NCBI GenBank assembly: GCA_036267635.1
Contig: DATAVR010000108.1
Coordinates: 1-64,000, forward strand
Origin: JADGRB01 sp036267635
GTDB lineage: Bacteria; Myxococcota_A; Polyangia; Fen-1088
Length of the DNA: 64,000 nt
Direction of reading: 5' to 3'
The notes under the pieces were generated by a model. It was not told the DNA's origin and did not search any database. It worked only from the letters and a program-made list of their open reading frames with translations. A program made the position numbers and the translations under genes. This document shows positions 51,031 through 58,811 of this stretch, one piece after another. Each line of letters starts with the position of its first letter. Positions within the stretch are counted from its first letter, which is position 1.

Positions 51031-51510
51031 ATGGAGAGTTTGATCCAACCGACAGCCGAGATTGCCGTCCTCGGACCAGTGCATCACGTCGTGCCACGGG
51101 GGCATTGCCAGGTCGCCTTTCTGGGCATGGCCGGGAGCGATCCCCCGCGGGCGGAGGTGAATGCCTGGCTGGTGAGGCTGGGCGCGCTGACCGCGTCCAT
51201 GACCGGCGGACGGGTGGAGATCGAGGCCGTTGATAGGGACCGCAAGGAGCGGCAATACCGGGTGCGGATGGATCTCTCGATGCCACACGGGGTTGTCACC
51301 GTCGCGCACGATCATCCGAGCAACGGCCTCCATGAAGACGTCTTTGTCGCGATCCGCAACGCCTTCCGCGCGGGGCGGCGCGAGCTCGAGGCCTATGCGC
51401 TGTCTCACCCGCCAGCACCGGCGCCGGTCGAGCTCCCCGCTGCGAGCGCCGAGGCGCCGGCCGTCGCTGTGGCCGTGACCGTGGCCGTCCCCGCGGTCGA
51501 AGCCGGCTGA
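51031..51510 (+). CDS. HPF/RaiA-family ribosome hibernation factor
   Basis: 159 residues. The core (about 20-125) has the beta-alpha-beta-beta-beta-alpha layout of the family, with VTVAHDHPSNGLHEDVFVAI and the final helix RNAFRAGRRELEAYA. It would bind the 30S decoding channel and silence ribosomes in slow growth. No long-form dimerisation domain; instead the C-terminus is a low-complexity Ala/Val/Pro tail (about 128-159). Confidence 0.8.
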   Translation: MESLIQPTAEIAVLGPVHHVVPRGHCQVAFLGMAGSDPPRAEVNAWLVRLGALTASMTGGRVEIEAVDRDRKERQYRVRMDLSMPHGVVTVAHDHPSNGLHEDVFVAIRNAFRAGRRELEAYALSHPPAPAPVELPAASAEAPAVAVAVTVAVPAVEAG

Positions 51511-51562
51511 GCGCGATCCCAAACCGCGTCGGTCAGGGGCGTCGGTTAAGATCGGCGCTGCC

Positions 51563-52045
51563 ATGGCCTACGTCTACGAACAGATCTCCGCTTCGGACCT
51601 GCCGGCCCTGAAGGCCCTGCTGGCGCTGTTCGGCGAAGCGTTCGGCGAGCCCGACACGTATCAGGGCGCGGTGCCCAGCGACGCTTATCTGGAGACCTTG
51701 CTCGGCAAGCCCCACTTCATCGCGCTGGCGGCCTCGGATGGGGACGGCGTGGTGGGCGGGCTCGCCGCGTACCAGCTGGAGAAATTCGAGCAAGCCCGGA
51801 GCGAGATCTACATCTACGACCTCGCGGTGCGGGAAGGCCATCGCCGAAAGGGCGTGGCGACCGGGCTCATACGCGCGCTCGGGCGGATCGCCAAGGAACG
51901 TGGTGCGTACGTCATGTTCGTGCAGGCCGATCGTGGCGACGACCCGGCCATCCGCCTCTACGAATCACTGGGGACGCGCGAGGACGTCTACCACTTCGAC
52001 ATCCCGACGTCCCACCCTGCGAGTGGCAAGCCTCCCGCTACTTGA
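51563..52045 (+). CDS. AAC(3)-I-like aminoglycoside N-acetyltransferase
   Basis: 160-residue GNAT protein that follows the AAC(3)-I pattern closely: ALFGEAFGEPDTY, PSDAYLETLL, FIALAASDGDGVVGGLAAY, the signature KFEQARSEIYIYDLAV, acetyl-CoA loop EGHRRKGVA and YVMFVQADRGDDPAI. Enzymes of this group acetylate the 3-amino group of gentamicin-like drugs. No mobile element or integron site is near, so it looks like a chromosomal homologue. A TAAGAT box lies 10 nt before the ATG. Its 3' end overlaps the convergent glutamine synthetase by 8 bp. Confidence 0.9.
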   Translation: MAYVYEQISASDLPALKALLALFGEAFGEPDTYQGAVPSDAYLETLLGKPHFIALAASDGDGVVGGLAAYQLEKFEQARSEIYIYDLAVREGHRRKGVATGLIRALGRIAKERGAYVMFVQADRGDDPAIRLYESLGTREDVYHFDIPTSHPASGKPPAT

Positions 52046-54218
52046 TGAAGAGAATCTCCTGGAAGGTCGGCAACGGCCACAGGCTGTCGTCCACGACCCC
52101 TTCGAGGCCATCGGCTGCCTCGCGCACCTTCAGCATCGCCGGCAAGACGGAGGAGCCGAAGTGCTTGGCCTCCGCCAGTGCGCCGTCGCCGCCGTGGTGG
52201 CTGACGGCGGACTCCAATCCGGCCAGGCCGGCTTGCAGCTTGCCGATGAGATCGGTCACCTGCTTGAGCACCGTGGTGTCGGGGGTGAACCCCGCCGATT
52301 TGACCGCGGTGGCATTTTCGGCCAACGCCCGCTGATAAGAGAGCGCGGCCGGCAGGATGGTGGTCTTTCCCATCTTGGCGGTGAGGTTCGCCTCGACGTT
52401 GACTGATTTGCTGTAGTGCTCGAGGTAGGTCTCGTAGCGGCTGTGAACCTCGCGCGGCGACAGGACCTTGTACTTGTCGAAGAGGGCGATGATCTCTTTT
52501 TGCTGCAGGACCGGCAGCGCGTCGACGGCCGTCTTGTAGTTGGGCAGCCCGCGCTTCTCCGCTTCGAGGTGCCACTCCGCGGAATAGCCGTTACCGTCGA
52601 AGACGACGGCGCCGTGCTGCTGGATGACCTCGGCCAGCGCCTCCTGAATGGCGGCGTTCAGCTTCTTGCCGCCGGCGAGCGCAGCCTCCAGCTTGGTCGC
52701 GATGGCGTCGCACGACTCGGCGATGGCCGTGTTCAGGGCGACCAGCGGATCGGCGATCGACTGGCTCGAGCCCACCGCGCGGAACTCGAACCGGTTGCCG
52801 GTGAAGGCGAAGGGGCTGGTCCGGTTCCGATCTCCCGCGTCGCGCGGCAGCTTGGGGAGGGCGTCGACGCCGATCTCCAGCGTGCCTCCCATCTTGGACG
52901 ACTTCGCTCCGCCGGTGCGGATCTGCTCGAACACGTCCGAGAGCTGTTCGCCGAGGAAGATCGAAATGATGGCCGGGGGCGCTTCATTGGCGCCGAGGCG
53001 GTGATCGTTGCTGGCCGTGGCGATGACCGCGCGCAGGAGACCGGCGTACTTGTGCACGGCGCGGATCACGGCGCCGCAGAACACCAGGAACTGCGCGTTC
53101 TCGTGCGGGGTCTCGCCCGGATCGAGCAGGTTGCCCTGGGTGCTGTTGCCGAACGAGAAATTGACGTGCTTCCCCGAGCCGTTCACGCCGGCGAAGGGCT
53201 TTTCGTGCAGCAGGCAGACGAGGCCGTGCTTCTCCGCCACCCGCTTGAGCATGATCATGATCATCTGCTGGTGATCGGAGGCGATGTTGGCGCTCTCGAA
53301 CACCGGCGCGACCTCGAACTGTCCGGGCGCGACCTCGTTGTGGCGGGTCTTCACCGGCACGCCCAGCTTGAAGAGCTCGCGATCGCACTCCATCATGAAG
53401 GCCATCACCCGCTCGGGGATGACCCCGAAGTAGTGGTCCTCGAACTCCTGTCCCTTGGGCGGCCGGGCGCCAAAGAGGGCTCGCCCGGCGTTCAGCAGAT
53501 CGGGGCGCGCGTAGAAGAAGTTCTTGTCGATGAGAAAGTATTCCTGCTCCGCGCCGGCGTACGAGACGACCATGGCCGGCTTCTCGTGGCCGAACAGCTT
53601 GAGGATGCGCGCGACCTGCGTGTTCAGCGCCTGGCCCGAGCGCAAGAGCGGCGTTTTCTTGTCGAGCGCCTCGCCGGTCCACGACACGAAGGCGGTCGGG
53701 ATGCACAGCGTGGTGCCGTTGGTGGTCTCGAGCAGGTAGGCCGGGCTGGTCACGTCCCAGGCGGTGTAGCCGCGGGCCTCGCTGGTGGCGCGAATCCCGC
53801 CGTTGGGGAAGCTGGAGGCGTCCGATTCTCCCTGGACCAAGGTCTTGCCCGCGAACTCGGTGATGGCTCCGCCTTCACCGTCGGGGGAGAGGAAGCTGTC
53901 CTGCTTGGCGGCGCTGAGGCCGGTGAGCGGGTAGAAGACGTGCGCGTAGTGGGTCGCGCCCTTCGAGAGCGCCCAGGCCTTCATGGCGGCGGCGACCACG
54001 TCGGCGACGCGGGGATCGAGCGGCGTCCCGGCCTCGATCGTGCGCTTCACGGAGCGAAAGACCTCCTTGGGCAACTGTGCCTTCATGGTGGCCAGCCCGA
54101 AGACGTTGGTCCCGAACAGCGACGCCGCGGGACTCTCCTTGTAGTCGAGGGGAACGTCCGCGTGCTTGTAGTTGGTCGCCGCCGTGATTGCCGCTCGCCG
54201 CGCCGTATTTCCGCTCAT
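52038..54218 (-). CDS. glnN: Type III glutamine synthetase
   Basis: 726 residues, the length of GSIII enzymes and much longer than GlnA of type I. Family motifs: ESDASSFPNGGIRATSEARGY region, HNEVAPGQFEVAPVFE, KPFAGVNGSGKHVNFSFGN, and the long C-terminal helical part typical of the type. It makes glutamine from glutamate and ammonia as a dodecamer. The start is supported by GAGGAGA 10-16 nt upstream of the ATG. A long structured leader precedes it. GSIII is often an extra enzyme in nitrogen-limited bacteria. Confidence 0.94.
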   Translation of the reverse strand: MSGNTARRAAITAATNYKHADVPLDYKESPAASLFGTNVFGLATMKAQLPKEVFRSVKRTIEAGTPLDPRVADVVAAAMKAWALSKGATHYAHVFYPLTGLSAAKQDSFLSPDGEGGAITEFAGKTLVQGESDASSFPNGGIRATSEARGYTAWDVTSPAYLLETTNGTTLCIPTAFVSWTGEALDKKTPLLRSGQALNTQVARILKLFGHEKPAMVVSYAGAEQEYFLIDKNFFYARPDLLNAGRALFGARPPKGQEFEDHYFGVIPERVMAFMMECDRELFKLGVPVKTRHNEVAPGQFEVAPVFESANIASDHQQMIMIMLKRVAEKHGLVCLLHEKPFAGVNGSGKHVNFSFGNSTQGNLLDPGETPHENAQFLVFCGAVIRAVHKYAGLLRAVIATASNDHRLGANEAPPAIISIFLGEQLSDVFEQIRTGGAKSSKMGGTLEIGVDALPKLPRDAGDRNRTSPFAFTGNRFEFRAVGSSQSIADPLVALNTAIAESCDAIATKLEAALAGGKKLNAAIQEALAEVIQQHGAVVFDGNGYSAEWHLEAEKRGLPNYKTAVDALPVLQQKEIIALFDKYKVLSPREVHSRYETYLEHYSKSVNVEANLTAKMGKTTILPAALSYQRALAENATAVKSAGFTPDTTVLKQVTDLIGKLQAGLAGLESAVSHHGGDGALAEAKHFGSSVLPAMLKVREAADGLEGVVDDSLWPLPTFQEILFIK

Positions 54219-54420
54219 GGTTCTTCGTTCTCCTCTTCAACGTCGAAAGTGTGCTGAACGGTTCTTGTAGTCTTTTGCGGGTCGACACAGAAAGGCTTTT
54301 CCGCCGGCGCGAATCGTTTTTTTCTTCGCGCCGACGAATCACGAAGATCGTGAGTCGAGGACATTTCGGCCGCGTTTCTCCCGCCTTTCGATTGAGACAG
54401 CGCGGCTCCCTTGCATGCAA
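54219..54420 (-). promoter_or_regulatory. Structured leader of the glutamine synthetase gene
   Basis: In the mRNA sense there are two hairpins: TCACGA-TCT-TCGTGA (54335-54357) and a strong one, GTCGGCGCGAA paired with TTCGCGCCGGC around an A-rich 11-nt loop (54303-54335). A ribosome site GAGGAGA follows about 70 nt later. The perfect palindrome TTGCATGCAA lies at 54411-54420. No known riboswitch or sigma54 promoter was recognised. Confidence 0.45.
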
Positions 54421-54456
54421 ATCGCAGGACGACCGTGCAATGTGAAGGGTCGGGAC

Positions 54457-55260
54457 TCAGACCTCGGCCTGCTGCTCGATGGCGCGTCGAAATCGATCCG
54501 GAGAGCGAAAGAGCTCGCCGAGGAGACTCCACGATCGGTCTCCGAGCGGTCCCGGTTGGCGGCCGAGCGCGCACTGCAGATAGACCGCCTCACGCAAGAG
54601 CGGCTGCAGGTCCAACTTGCAACGGGCCTCCCAGGCGGCGGCGTCCACGGCCTCTCGCCGGATCGCGGCCTCGAAATCGATCAGGATCGGCTCCAGGGGA
54701 GCCGGGCAGACGATGATGTTGTGCAGCTCGGTGTCTCCGTGCGCGAGGCCTCCGCTCTCCAGAATGAGCAGCTGCGCCAGCGTCTCTTCGGCGAGCCGCC
54801 ACAGTCCGGCCGCGGTCGCCAGCGGCAGCTTCTGCGCCTTGACGATGTTGTTCTCCGGAGGTTCCCCGCCGAACGCGGTGAGACGCGCGAAAGACTGTCC
54901 CGGCACGAGACAGCTCCGAAACACGTCGGAGGTGTGCCCAATGGGCGGCGGCGTCCGGCAAAGCTGCGACGCCAGCAGATGCAGCTCGAATTCGACCTGC
55001 GGATCGCCGTGCAGCCTTCCGGGAAAATAGGTTTTGCGAAAGTGAAGCGGGTAGGTCGCGGCGGCGGGGTGAATCCGACGCGTCTCCTCGCCGGCGATGA
55101 CCAGCTCCGCCGTCATGAGCGGCAACCCGTTGGCTTCGCGCCGGGCCCTCGTTCGGACGACGAAGTCCTGTCGCGGCGCTTTTTCGATGAGGGGGTACAG
55201 CTCCGCCGCCAGGAGAACCGTGTGCCGCGGTGAGACGGCGATGGCGCGACTGTCGTCCAC
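54457..55260 (-). CDS. Protein-kinase-like phosphotransferase of unknown substrate
   Basis: 267 residues from GTG 55260; the ORF reaches further up but the extra part has no protein-like character. The C-terminal lobe has HGDTELHNIIV and ILIDFEAAIR, the catalytic and DFG-like loops of kinase-fold enzymes (as in aminoglycoside phosphotransferases and Rio/lipopolysaccharide kinases). The nucleotide-binding N-lobe is hard to place; LHFRKTYFPG has the candidate lysine. No glycine-rich loop seen. It may phosphorylate a small molecule or sugar. Confidence 0.65.
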   Translation of the reverse strand: MDDSRAIAVSPRHTVLLAAELYPLIEKAPRQDFVVRTRARREANGLPLMTAELVIAGEETRRIHPAAATYPLHFRKTYFPGRLHGDPQVEFELHLLASQLCRTPPPIGHTSDVFRSCLVPGQSFARLTAFGGEPPENNIVKAQKLPLATAAGLWRLAEETLAQLLILESGGLAHGDTELHNIIVCPAPLEPILIDFEAAIRREAVDAAAWEARCKLDLQPLLREAVYLQCALGRQPGPLGDRSWSLLGELFRSPDRFRRAIEQQAEV

Positions 55261-55458
55261 GTCGACTGCCTTACGACGCGCGCCACGCCAAGACAAGCCC
55301 GCGCGCGATCCTCTCACCAAAACAGCGGCTGTCGCACCGCTGCTCCCCGCGCGCTGAGGCCGCCCGCGGTCCCAACCTGAGATTTTGAGGGCGGCCGTTC
55401 GGCGAGCAAGCACGACGGGCGCCGCGGTCGCACTGATGACTCTCCCGAATTCGGCCGA

Positions 55459-56085
55459 CTACCCCTTCGTGAGGTAAGGCGCGAGCCAGCGGCAGAGCGG
55501 GCTCATGGAGGTGGCGACCATCAGTCCCTGCGGACGTGCCCTCGCTTCCGGGCCCACCATCTTCAGCTCGCGGATGCCGACCATGCCCCAGACCTGGGCG
55601 CGGGTGACGCCGTCATCGAGGTCGAGCTGGACGTATTGAGGGTTCCGGCCGTGGTGGACGGAGCGCAACCTCGCCGTACCCGGGCGGAGCTTCAGCGTCG
55701 CGGATGCACCATCCGTATCGATCCGCAGGCTGTCGTCGCCGACGACGTAGATCCAACCCTTGGCGGACCGCCTCGACTGGATGGACGCTGCGCCGAGCAA
55801 GCCAAACACGAAGGCGAGCGAGAGCCAGACCAACATCGCGACGAACAGAACGGGGCTGTCCTTCGGAATGAGCTGGAGCTCGATGATCGCCATGACAATG
55901 GCCACCACCGCCGCGACCGCGCCCAGCGCCAGAAGCACGGTGCGGCCACCCAGGTAGGGGCCGGTCACGAGCGGCAGGCGGCGCTCCTCCGCCCAGTCGC
56001 GGCGGAACTCCTTCCAACCCCAGCGCACGATCGGCACGGCCGTAGCCGCTCCGACGAGCTGGGTGATGACGTGTTTCGGTTCCAC
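55459..56085 (-). CDS. Membrane protein of unknown function
   Basis: 208 residues from GTG 56085. A short basic N-terminus with WGWKEFRRDWAEERR, two membrane helices (about 46-66 and 74-95), then a soluble beta-rich domain (about 105-185) like a PH or bPH2 domain: WIYVVGDDSLRID and GRNPQYVQLDLDDG. No family assigned with confidence. Confidence 0.65.
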   Translation of the reverse strand: MEPKHVITQLVGAATAVPIVRWGWKEFRRDWAEERRLPLVTGPYLGGRTVLLALGAVAAVVAIVMAIIELQLIPKDSPVLFVAMLVWLSLAFVFGLLGAASIQSRRSAKGWIYVVGDDSLRIDTDGASATLKLRPGTARLRSVHHGRNPQYVQLDLDDGVTRAQVWGMVGIRELKMVGPEARARPQGLMVATSMSPLCRWLAPYLTKG

Positions 56086-56164
56086 GCGCGGTCTCCCCAA
56101 GGTACTACGAGCCGAAACTGAGTGGAGCCTGGAACCTGCCGCCCGCCCAGTGGTCTAATGTCTC

Positions 56165-57163
56165 GTGGGGTGTCGCCTGCGCGCGGCGTCGATCGCGGTT
56201 TCGTTGGCCGCCGGGATCTCGGTTGGATGTCGGGCTCCCCCACCGCTAGAGCACAAGGACGGTGGCGGCTCGAAGGCAGCCTCCTCGCTCCGGCCGGCGG
56301 GGCGCCTGCCGCCCCCCGCGAGCGCCTTTCTGTTCGACTCCAGCCTGTTCGCGATCAAGGCGCCGCCCCGTGCGGGCGACTGGGTGCAGTCGCACCGCGA
56401 ACCGCAACAGAGCTTCGCGGAGTACGTCCGAAATGCGCCCGCCCGGCCGACCGCCGAGCGCCGCGCCATCGTGCTGCAGCCGCTGGGGACCTTCACGCGC
56501 CGAGAAACGGCGCTCGTCTACGCCATGCGCGACTACCTCGCCGCCTTCTTCCAGCTGGAGACGCGGGTCGCCTCGCCGCTCCCACTGCCGGCGTTCGGGA
56601 TGCGCAAGGAAGAAGAAGACCACGACGATCCGGTCCAGTACCGCACCGACGTCATCAACGAACGTCTGCTGGCGCCGAGACTCCCCGCCGACGCCGTCTG
56701 TTATCTCGGCATCACGGTGGCCGATCTCTACCCAGACCCGTCGTGGAACTACGTCTTCGGAATGGCCAGCCTCGAGAAGCGGGTCGGCGTCTATTCGCTG
56801 GCGCGCTACGGCCCCGCGTTCAATCATCAGCCGGACGACCCGAGCGCCGAGGCCCTGCTGCTGCGCCGGGCGCTGCTGGTGGTGGCCCACGAGACGGCGC
56901 ACATGTTCTCGCTGCCGCATTGCCGCCGCTACGAATGCCTGATGAACGGCGTGAACTCGCTCGCCGAGCTCGATCGCGGGACGCCGTGGCTCTGCCCGGA
57001 CTGCCTGCGCAAGCTGCAGTGGAACACCGGAATGGACCTGCTCGCGCACTACCGCGCTCTGCGGACCTTCTACGCGGAACGCCGGCTGCCCGACCAGGTC
57101 GACTGGCTCGACCGCCGGCTGTCCGCGCTCAGTCTCGAACCTCGACGGACGCCGCCGCCCTGA
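56165..57163 (+). CDS. Archaemetzincin-like zinc metalloprotease, lipoprotein
   Basis: 332 residues, GTG start. Lipobox GISVGC at about residue 22. The metzincin site is HETAHMFSLPHC, followed by YECLMNG and, 17 residues on, CPDC: the archaemetzincin pattern HExxHxxGxxHC-x4-CxM-x17-CxxC, with a second zinc held by the Cys residues. The usual Gly of HExxHxxG is Ser here. Known AmzA proteins are cytoplasmic or of unknown role; this one is exported and lipid-anchored. Confidence 0.88.
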   Translation: MGCRLRAASIAVSLAAGISVGCRAPPPLEHKDGGGSKAASSLRPAGRLPPPASAFLFDSSLFAIKAPPRAGDWVQSHREPQQSFAEYVRNAPARPTAERRAIVLQPLGTFTRRETALVYAMRDYLAAFFQLETRVASPLPLPAFGMRKEEEDHDDPVQYRTDVINERLLAPRLPADAVCYLGITVADLYPDPSWNYVFGMASLEKRVGVYSLARYGPAFNHQPDDPSAEALLLRRALLVVAHETAHMFSLPHCRRYECLMNGVNSLAELDRGTPWLCPDCLRKLQWNTGMDLLAHYRALRTFYAERRLPDQVDWLDRRLSALSLEPRRTPPP

Positions 57164-57191
57164 AGCGCACGAAATCGTCGGGCCCGTTCGT

Positions 57192-57638
57192 TCAGGCCGC
57201 GAGGCGAACTGGTTGGGGGCCGGCGATCGCCGTCTTTTGCGGCAGCGGCGTGCGGGCCTTCAGCATGGGCGCGAAGGCCGCGCGGTAGGTCCGGGCAAGG
57301 TAAAGCTCCGCCGCCAGGACCACCAGCGGCAGCGCGATTCCCGACGGCGCCAAGAACAGGTGGAAGCCCACGATGTTGATCACGATGGGCGCCAGGACGG
57401 CCAGCGCGAGCGGCACGAATCGGCCGCTCAGCAGCAAGAGCCCCGCCGCGACCTCGGTGATCTTGAGCAGCGGGAAGAAATAGCCGCTGGCGAACAGCGC
57501 TCCCGCGAAGGAGGCGGCGCGCAGCGGAGCCGGCGGCGTGGGGAGAAAATGCAGGAAGAAGTTGAGGCCGAAGACGGTGAAGACGAGGCCGAGAAAGAGA
57601 CGGGCCGCGGTGGGCAGGTGCTTGAGGATGGTGTTCAT
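57192..57638 (-). CDS. DoxX-family membrane protein
   Basis: 148 residues with four membrane helices, typical of DoxX/DoxD-like proteins: LFLGLVFTVFGLNFF, then GYFFPLLKITEVAAGLLLLSG and FHLFLAPSG. Members are linked to redox or sulfur stress, but no substrate is proven. Divergent from the LysR gene, which probably controls it; 84 bp separate the starts. Confidence 0.88.
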   Translation of the reverse strand: MNTILKHLPTAARLFLGLVFTVFGLNFFLHFLPTPPAPLRAASFAGALFASGYFFPLLKITEVAAGLLLLSGRFVPLALAVLAPIVINIVGFHLFLAPSGIALPLVVLAAELYLARTYRAAFAPMLKARTPLPQKTAIAGPQPVRLAA

Positions 57639-57688
57639 GGTGAGCGTTTCTCCTTTTCAGATGTCACTCTGGATCGTTGCTCACGGGA

Positions 57689-57720
57689 CAACTAGGCGTC
57701 TCTGTGACAACATGTAGTTG
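57689..57720. promoter_or_regulatory. Inverted repeat in the DoxX-LysR spacer (candidate operator)
   Basis: CAACTA (57689-57694) and TAGTTG (57715-57720), perfect inverted halves 20 nt apart, just before the LysR start. The distance suits a LysR tetramer contact or autoregulation. The same CAACTA-type half site occurs at 23995. Confidence 0.45.
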
Positions 57721-57722
57721 CC

Positions 57723-58754
57723 GTGACAGCAACAGAGTCCCTCGATCTGAATCAGGTGAGCGCCTTCGTGCGGGTGATGGAAGCCGGCAGCTTCACCGCG
57801 GCGGCCCGCACCTTGGGGTTACCGAAGTCGTCCGTCAGCCGGCGGGTCAGCGCGCTCGAGACGTCGCTGCGCGTCCGGCTGCTCCAGCGGGGCACACGCA
57901 AGTTGGTTCTGACCGAGGCGGGGCGACTCTATTTCGAGCGCGCGCGCGCCTCGCTGGCCGGTCTCTCCGACGCCAACGCCGCGGTGACCGACATGAGCAA
58001 GGAGATCGCCGGACCGATCCGCTTCACCGCCGGCGGCGACAACACGGGCCTCTTTGCCAGCCTGATCAGCGAGTTTCTCGCGCGCTACCCTCAGGTGCAG
58101 CTCGACGTGGTGCTGACGCCCCGCCGGGTGGATCTGATGACCGAGGGGTTTGACCTGGCGTTGCGGGCGGGGCCGCTGGTCGATTCGTCGCTGGTCGTCC
58201 GCCGCCTGGGCCGCAGCGACCATGGCCTCTTCGCCTCGTCGACGTACCTGCGCAAGGCGGGCCGACCGGAGCGGGTGAGCGATCTGGCGCGCCACCGCTT
58301 CGTGCTGTTTGGGGAGCCGCCCCAGCGGCACCACCTGCGCCTGACTGGCCCCGAGGGCGACGAGACGGTGAAGGTGGAGGGGCCTCTCGTCGTGCACGAG
58401 ATGTCGTTTGCCGCCGACGCGATCGCCGCGGGGGTCGGCATCGGTCTCGTGCCCGAGGCGTATCTCGGCTTCGTGAAGATGGGCGGGTCGCCCTCCGCCC
58501 GCCGGGAGCTCGTGCGGGTGCTGCCCGATCACCGGGCGACCGGATCCGAGCTCAATCTGGTGTCGCCACCCACCGCCTACGAGCCGAGGCGGGTCGCCCT
58601 CCTGCGCGACTTTCTCGCCGAACGGCTTCGCCCGCTGATGCATGCCTGCAGTGTGGCCGCCGAACAGCAGCGGACGCGCCGGCAGCCGAGCAATGAACGC
58701 CCGCGGCAGCGCCGCTCTCGAACGCCCGAGCGGACCGCCGCGCGCGCGCCTTGA
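57723..58754 (+). CDS. LysR-family transcriptional regulator
   Basis: 343 residues, GTG start. The winged helix is at about 8-66 (FVRVMEAGSFTAAARTLGLPKSSVSRRVSALE); the substrate-binding domain is at about 95-300. The C-terminus has an extra, arginine-rich tail of about 35 residues (QQRTRRQPSNERPRQRRSR). It probably regulates the divergent DoxX gene. Confidence 0.9.
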   Translation: MTATESLDLNQVSAFVRVMEAGSFTAAARTLGLPKSSVSRRVSALETSLRVRLLQRGTRKLVLTEAGRLYFERARASLAGLSDANAAVTDMSKEIAGPIRFTAGGDNTGLFASLISEFLARYPQVQLDVVLTPRRVDLMTEGFDLALRAGPLVDSSLVVRRLGRSDHGLFASSTYLRKAGRPERVSDLARHRFVLFGEPPQRHHLRLTGPEGDETVKVEGPLVVHEMSFAADAIAAGVGIGLVPEAYLGFVKMGGSPSARRELVRVLPDHRATGSELNLVSPPTAYEPRRVALLRDFLAERLRPLMHACSVAAEQQRTRRQPSNERPRQRRSRTPERTAARAP

Positions 58755-58811
58755 CCCGGGCGGCTCGATCGTTTTCCCGTTCGAGACCGGCGGGTGCCTG
58801 CGCGAGCCGCT

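Noticed and set aside
54411..54420. sigma54 (-24/-12) promoter near TTGCATGCAA
   Set aside because: No GG and GC at the right 10-nt distance on either strand.
56156..56161. TAATGT as a leaderless promoter of the archaemetzincin gene
   Set aside because: Only 3 nt separate it from the GTG, too close for transcription to begin at the codon; left out of the set.
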